Source: Molossus alvarezi (lineage: Eukaryota; Chordata; Mammalia; Chiroptera; Molossidae). Taken from it: a stretch of DNA of 64,000 nucleotides. A program made the translations under genes and the position numbers. Where the stretch lies: assembly GCA_037176705.1 (NCBI GenBank), contig CM073891.1, positions 50,904,571-50,968,570 on the forward strand, in the 5' to 3' direction. Below, piece by piece: positions 58,471 through 64,000 of the stretch (positions within the stretch are counted from its first letter, which is position 1; every line of letters begins with the position of its first letter). The notes under the pieces are model-generated. The model saw nothing but the letters and a program-made list of their open reading frames with translations. It was not told the origin of the DNA and ran no database searches.

Positions 58471-60118
58471 TTTTAAAAGAAAGGACATGATCCATTATTT
58501 AAAACTTGTCTCTTTTTCAGATGAGTATTTTCAAAGAGGATTCAGGCTGAATCATTAATAAGTATCTAATGCCAGCTACATAAAGACATTACTATATTAA
58601 GCATTAGGCGTATTTGCCTTCGATTATTATTTTAGTATTTTATTTTTCCTTAATTGAGATGTTGAGTAGAGATAAGGAAACATACATTTATTTCATATCT
58701 TAGTCATCATATGTGTCTGATTATGTTTATTTGTATATTACTATGTGGGGGAGGTCACTGTAAAATAATACACTAATGTTTGCTAAGACTGAGTATGTGT
58801 AATAGAGCATGCTGAAACTGGACCATGTTGCTAGAAATAAAAAGCAAGGAAAGATCATGGAATATTCAGAGTACTTGACATTGAATTAAAGAACTAAGTA
58901 ACTATTTAATTTTAAAGTACCTATATGATGAGAAATCATGGTGGATACAATGCAGTTCTAAAATATTAAATCTGAATTTGTAAGATTAAAAATTAATAGC
59001 AACAGAATTAACAGAAACTTTGATAATGGTTGTAAATGTAACCACATTAGGGAGATATTGTTTTCAAACCAAATTACTGGAAAACCATGGTTCCCTGATA
59101 TAATTAACAGATTTTGAAGTCTTTAACTTTGAATTTTACTAAGAATATATATATATTTTAAGTACTTAAAACTGTATTGAAAATATTCAGTTAAGTAATT
59201 TACTTAATCTGCGTACATTAAATAGCACCAGTAGATTAACCTTTGTTACAAGGCTAACTGGCATCTCATTTTTGTGCAGACCTTAAAATAAATTTCTCCT
59301 GCTAACACCACATTAAAATGCATTTGAATTTCTTATAATGTATCTATATCACAGGTCTTTATTTCAATTCACATTTCCCATAGGCAGCCATGTAAATGTA
59401 TGTCTGAGTCCACAACTAGAATACACCTACAGTATATTGTAGTAAATGCCCAACAAGTCTCAGCTGTGTGTGCTGTGAGCACACTCTCATCATATTGTGA
59501 TAGTTTTTTTATTAAAAAGTAAACATATAAAACATTGTATTGTAATAATATTGTATCATTTTAACATGTAGAAATTCTAAATATTGCATTTTTTATATTA
59601 TTTTGATATTTTAAAGATGTAGAGCAATTGATTGGATTTGCACAAAGAATTTATTGTTTCACTTTAAAGTTTCTAGATCCACTTAGTTCAACAGCATGTG
59701 ATATTGCAAAGAGATCTTAAAAAGATCTGCTTACTATGCTTTAAATACACAGACTATTTCTGGATGATATATAAGAAACTGTTAACAGAGTAGTTCTATG
59801 TAAGAGGTCCTCATAATTTTCTTTTAGTTATATTGTATTGCATACTCTTTTACAATGTGGTTATTGTTTAAAAATTTTACCATGTGCCATCTGTAGCTTT
59901 TTAAATTAATTGTACAGTAAAATGTGGTAAGTGTTATAATTAGGGATATATTTGGAATGTCATTGGCAATTGTCGTGGGTATCCAAATGTTCTTGATTCT
60001 ATGCAAAGTATAAAGTAAATTTAAATATGAATAGTAAATGTTCTTGTCACTAAACTTTTAAATAAGCGAATGTTATATATTTTGACTCAGGATATACTTT
60101 ATTAAAGTGCATTTAACT
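58471..60118. other. Stretch without an assigned feature
   Basis: About 1.6 kb of AT-rich sequence with no recognised repeat. A small perfect hairpin, gtgtgct-gtg-agcacac, lies near 59,467-59,483. Confidence 0.3.
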
Positions 60119-60131
60119 ATTGTTATTTTTG

Positions 60132-60379
60132 GCCCTGGCCAGTTTGCTAAGTGGTTAGAGCGTCAGCCTGCGGTCCAGAGAGACCTGGGTTCAGTTCCCG
60201 CTAAGGGCATGTACCTCAGTTGCAGTTTGTCCCCTGCCCTGGTTGGTCATGCGAGTGGCAACCACTTGATGTGTCCCTTTCACATCGATGTTTCTCTCTC
60301 TCTCTCTCTCCCCCTCCCTCCCTTCCTCCCTCCCACTCTATCTGAACAAAAGATGGGAAAAATAAATAAATAAATAAAT
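60132..60379 (+). repeat. VES-type SINE (B)
   Basis: Head gccctggccagtttgctaag (ggc lost), A-box region ggttagagcgtcagcctgcgg, B-box-like gggttcagttccc, CT run, tail tctgaacaaaagatggg. The gggtgaggat part is lost and the end is replaced by (AAAT)n. Perfect 13-bp duplication attgttatttttg at 60119-60131 and 60380-60392. Confidence 0.95.
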
Positions 60380-60539
60380 ATTGTTATTTTTGTTATTGGT
60401 TTTCCACTCAAGATTTAATCTGGGGAAAACTTTCAATTGCCATATTTTAAAGAACCCGCTGAAAGAAGGCTTGACTTTATGACATATTTTTACTTGTATT
60501 AGATCATTCAATTCTTATAAAACATACAAAAGATGGGAA

Positions 60540-60680
60540 TTATTTAATCTATTTTAGAGTGAAGAAAATCGAGGCTCAGAGAAGTTTAGAGCCTTCACTA
60601 AGGCCAAAGAGCTAGTATATGACAGAGGCATGGCTTGGTCCAGATGTCTTCAACTCTGTATCCAGCAAATGTTCTGTTTT
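60540..60680 (-). repeat. MIR SINE core
   Basis: Reverse MIR words: tattttagagtgaagaaaatcgaggctcagagaag, ccaaagagctagtatatgacagag. Confidence 0.7.
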
Positions 60681-61471
60681 CTCACAGTATTTCCAGGGAG
60701 ATATGCTATACGTATGTGAAAGAAATGACAAATAAGTACAATAGTTTATAGTATATTCTCTATAAGAAATTATAAATGAAAAAAGAAATGATGAAGGAAT
60801 GGAAATTATAGTCCAGGAGCATAGTGAGCTGGCTGTGTGGCCTCAATGCCCTGAGTATCAGTATTGACGCTCATGGGAACCTCCGTCTTAGTGTTGATTA
60901 CTAGGCATTTTCTGGGTTCATTATGCGTAGGCCCATGACTTAAGAATTTTTGGTCTCCTTGCTCCTTTAGGAATGAAGCCTTAATTTTTCTTGCTAATAC
61001 TATTGCCTAAAAATAAGTATGTGTTCATTAATAAATATCTGATGTTTAAATTTTCCCTCTTTCTTGTCATCTACCCAGAATCTGGTTGCATTTTTTTGAA
61101 CCCCAAACTAGTGATTGAGATCTGGTTAACCAATGTCATAATTGTTCTAAAACCTATCACTTATTTGCCTTCTTATTTTATGAATTATTATCTACTTATT
61201 GGTCCACATTCTCATGCCCAACTAACTGGTCAGAATATAACATATTATTATGTATTTAGTCTTCCTCTCTGTCCTCTCCCACCCCATTCCACTGATGTAT
61301 ACCAGTTTTTACTTGCCTTACAGTGTACTATCAAGATAGTATGTTCTGTTCTCTCTTCTGCTTGTGGCTTCCTGTAGAGCTTACAGTTTATTTCATGAAC
61401 TGAGTGTCCATCTCACTCAATGTATAAGTTTTATTCCAGAGCAGTTCTACCCCATATGTTTCATCTCAATA
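60681..61471. other. Stretch without an assigned feature
   Basis: Mixed AT-rich sequence. A 128-codon plus-strand ORF (60991-61377) is AT-rich, lacks any recognisable domain and is probably chance. Confidence 0.3.
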
Positions 61472-61473
61472 TA

Positions 61474-61599
61474 CAAGGTGGAGCAAAAGCAGGTTTACAG
61501 TTGTTTGTATGAAAAATAATACAATAATTAATAAATAATAATACAAGATAAACTTTGTTTCACACACTCATGACCGTAAACCTACTTTTGTCCCACCTG
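61474..61599. mobile_element. Mariner-type MITE, 126 bp
   Basis: The left end caaggtggagcaaaagcagg and the reverse complement of the right end, caggtgggacaaaagtagg, are inverted repeats extending about 28 bp to gtttac(a/g)g. The element is flanked by TA on both sides (61472-61473 and 61600-61601), the mariner target duplication. The interior is AT-rich and codes for nothing. Confidence 0.88.
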
Positions 61600-61744
61600 T
61601 ATTTAAATAGAAGGTGTCCTGACTTGTTATTAATCATCATCACACAGAATATAACTTACCACATTGATGTTCAAAGGTACTTCTCCAAGAGATATTTGAC
61701 ATAGCAGGGGAATTGAAACATGTCTTATTACACCTTCATGATGT

Positions 61745-62410
61745 AGAATCACTGGGTCAAATGTCAATTCCATTTAATTTTTTGAGGAAACACCATATAG
61801 TTTCCATAGTTGCACCAGTCTGCATTCCCACCAGCAGTGTACTGAGTCCCCTTTTCTCCACACCCTCGCCAGCACTTGTTGTTGGATGATTTGTTGATAG
61901 TGGCCATTCTGGCAAGTGTGAGGTGATACTTCATAATTGTTTTAATTTGCATCTCTCTGATGATTAGTGACGTTGAGTATTTCTTCATATGTCTCTTGGC
62001 CATTTGTATGTCCTTTTTGGAGAAGTGTCTATACAGGTCCTCTGCCCATTTTTGAATTGGATTGTTTGTCTTCCTTTTGTTGAGTTGTATGAGTACTCTA
62101 TATGTTTTGGAAATTAACCCTTTATTCGATGTATTATTGGCAAATATGTTTCCTTTTCATTTTGATGTTAGTTTCTTTTGCTGTGCAGAAGCTTTTTAGT
62201 TTATGTAGTCCCATTTATTAATTTTTTCCTTTGTTTCTCTTGCCCTAGATGATGCATCAATGAAAATTTTGCTACATATGATATTTGAAACTTTTCTGCC
62301 TACATTTTCTTCTAGTATTTTTATGGTTTCATGAGCTACATTTAAGTCATTTATCCATTTTGAGTTTATTCTTATCTATGGTATACATTGATGGTCTAGT
62401 TTCATTTTGG
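61745..62410 (-). repeat. L1 ORF2 C-terminal fragment, truncated at both ends
   Basis: Close relative of 5120-5830 in the full-length L1. The minus-strand ORF 62003-61764 encodes the cysteine-rich C-terminus ([31 protein letters not shown]). Relative to the full copy a block near 62,140 (gaaattaac to ttccttttc) is shortened. The element begins inside ORF2, without 3' UTR or A-tail, and stops after fttcattttgg-like sequence near 62,410. Confidence 0.88.
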
Positions 62411-62624
62411 GGAATATTGTAGTGAAATCTCTAGGGTTCTTGCTCCAGTATGATTATCCAATTCTCTGTTCAAAGGTGTTTTTTTATTTTAACACTGGCT
62501 GATTCTTTAGATATAGTATCCTATAGTATACCCTCTGCTATTTTTCTTTTGTACTCCATTAAAAATAAGTAAACCCACAAATTTTCAAAGATAAATTCAA
62601 AATTCTCTAATACTTTTTCTTTAA

Positions 62625-64000
62625 ACAATGAATTTTACTTTTATTTAGTGAACAGAGTGTTTGCAATTTGACAGCCACACACCATCCAATTTTACTACTT
62701 ACAACAAAATATTGATACAGGATATTTGTTCATGCAAGTTGTGGGAGTATATACATTGAATAAACACTCCAGAAATCAATATATCTGTATACTTTTTACA
62801 TATTAATTATATTTACTATAAATAGAAATGTCTAAGAAATCACATGTGGCTTCCGGTCTACAACAGACCTAACTTTTCCACAAAGCACATTGATGTAGCT
62901 ATATTATGTATGGCTTCATCTATAAATATCTTCTTTTTGGACTCAGTTTGGTACCACATTAAACTGCTCAAAGATGTTCTGTGATCCTGAGGATGCTTGC
63001 TTGTCAGTACAGGGTTGCCCAACTAAGCCTCACCTGCTAATTGAGGCCCCTGGGCTGTAGAAGCCGCAGCATCACCCAGAGCCCCTCACCACACCTCCTG
63101 CCCTTAGTCTCCAGGAGCATGTCTTTGGCCAGAGTGGGGATATTAATTCAGCACTGAACACAGATGGGGGCAGAGAAGAGAATGAACATGATCATACTAT
63201 GGTCCAGGCACCAGGCCTTCCTGAGGGCTTAGTGGGGTGATGGCTACATGCCTGTCAAGTTAATACTGTCACAACTAAACCTGGAATTAGGTGATTTCAC
63301 ATAACACTCTGAGGGCAAGGTACACAGATCATGGCTTTCTGCATTGTTCCTGGGAAATGGCCATCAAGTGAGTCTCCTTCAAAGACAACCAGAGAAAAAC
63401 CTTCTCGGGGGTTTCCTTAGGTTCACTTCTCACAATCCCACTGAGGCCAAACCTGAAAGACAGAAAGCCTGGTATCCTCAGGGTCCTACCTGGGTCAAAA
63501 GACAGACAATGTCCACGTGTGGAAGACTGAAGCAGCCTGCACCCAGGGCAGTCCTGGGCGTGGGGCCAGCCCGAGGGGTGGCGCTGTCGAGTCATCTTCA
63601 GCAGCGTTTGGCCAGGCAGGCCAGGAAGTGTCTCTGTGGTCGTAGAGGATAGAGACCAGAGTTGCCTGTGCAGCAGTCAGGCATTTTGAGAACGATGCCT
63701 TGCCTTTCTCAAAAACTAAAGCTTTGAATGTGAGGTATCAGTACAGTAGCAAGGCCTAAGAGCTTGGGAATAAGCCAGAAAAACCAGTTTGCTGCATGTT
63801 GGAGGGTCATGGGTGCAGAGACCCTTTGCAGTCTAGTGACTTAAAGCTATGTCAAGGTCAGCTGCTCCAATGCCAAGGGCCCACAGCCACCAAATCTGCC
63901 AGGCAACTCAGGAACAGTCACTCCTACTGCACTCCACGAAAGTGCATAGGTCAGTCTGAGGTTTTCTTTCTTGGACTTTGACTTTACACAGGAGTAATGA
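62625..64000 (-). other. GC-richer block resembling a transcript 3' end or its retrocopy (cut by window edge)
   Basis: From about 63,000 the sequence becomes GC-rich and keeps several CpG sites, unlike the rest of the window. Read on the minus strand it leads into an AT-rich 3' UTR-like segment ending in AATAAA (62645-62640), then acattcattg-like sequence and an A-rich stretch. The longest minus-strand ORF (63595-63329, 88 codons) has stops on both sides and I do not recognise it. It could be the last exon/3' UTR of a real gene, a processed pseudogene or GC-rich unique DNA. Confidence 0.35.

Noticed and set aside
60991..61377. 128-codon ORF, the longest frame outside L1 sequence
   Set aside because: AT-rich codon content, no recognisable domain, no flanking gene structure; consistent with chance.
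1..64000. A novel multi-gene biological system (defence, biosynthetic or toxin-like cluster)
   Set aside because: No intact non-transposon gene was found on either strand; the window is repeat-laden intergenic or intronic mammalian DNA.

Overview
The window is nuclear DNA from a mammal, almost certainly a bat. It carries at least 18 copies of a tRNA-derived SINE of the chiropteran VES type (a tRNA-like head starting gccctggc(c/t)ggtttggctcag, then a CT-rich run, then an A-rich tail). It also carries L1, L2, MIR, Tigger, mariner-like and hAT-like repeats, with AT-rich sequence between them. I cannot name the species or family. I found no functional protein-coding gene, rRNA, tRNA gene, CRISPR array or bacterial-style operon. 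The open reading frames are fragments of transposable elements or chance ORFs.

Layout. 0.2-4.3 kb: L1 3' end scrap, L2, one VES and unassigned sequence. 4.3-10.4 kb: an essentially full-length L1 on the minus strand with 5' UTR, ORF1, ORF2, 3' UTR, A-tail and flanking duplication. Both ORFs are broken, and a VES copy sits inside the ORF2 C-terminus. 10.4-24 kb: VES copies including a SINE-in-SINE pair at 13.3-13.8 kb, a long hairpin at 14.7 kb, an L2, and two LTR-like segments (19.2 and 21.9 kb). 24-34 kb: MIR, an old plus-strand L1, several VES with clear target-site duplications, a 39-bp minisatellite, an L2 split by a VES, a hAT-like MITE and a third LTR-like segment. 34-50 kb: L2, MIR, an internally deleted old L1, more VES and long stretches where I see nothing. 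50-52 kb: L1 3' end, then a Tigger transposase relic split by another old repeat. 52-62 kb: a local duplication of about 190 bp, MIR, L2, VES, a 126-bp mariner-type MITE and an L1 ORF2 fragment. 62.6-64 kb: GC-richer, CpG-containing sequence that looks like the minus-strand 3' end of a transcript or its retrocopy, running off the window.

Nothing here works as a pathway. The content is a layered record of retrotransposition: old L2/MIR/Tigger, then old L1M-type copies, then the lineage L1 and two VES subfamilies. The best leads are the 14.7 kb hairpin, the duplicated segment at 52.9/53.9 kb, the 39-bp minisatellite, the GC-rich 3' UTR-like block at the right end, and the L1 whose structure can be accounted for almost base by base. 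I do not see an undescribed biological system. All family names rest on my recognition of consensus features, not on a database search.
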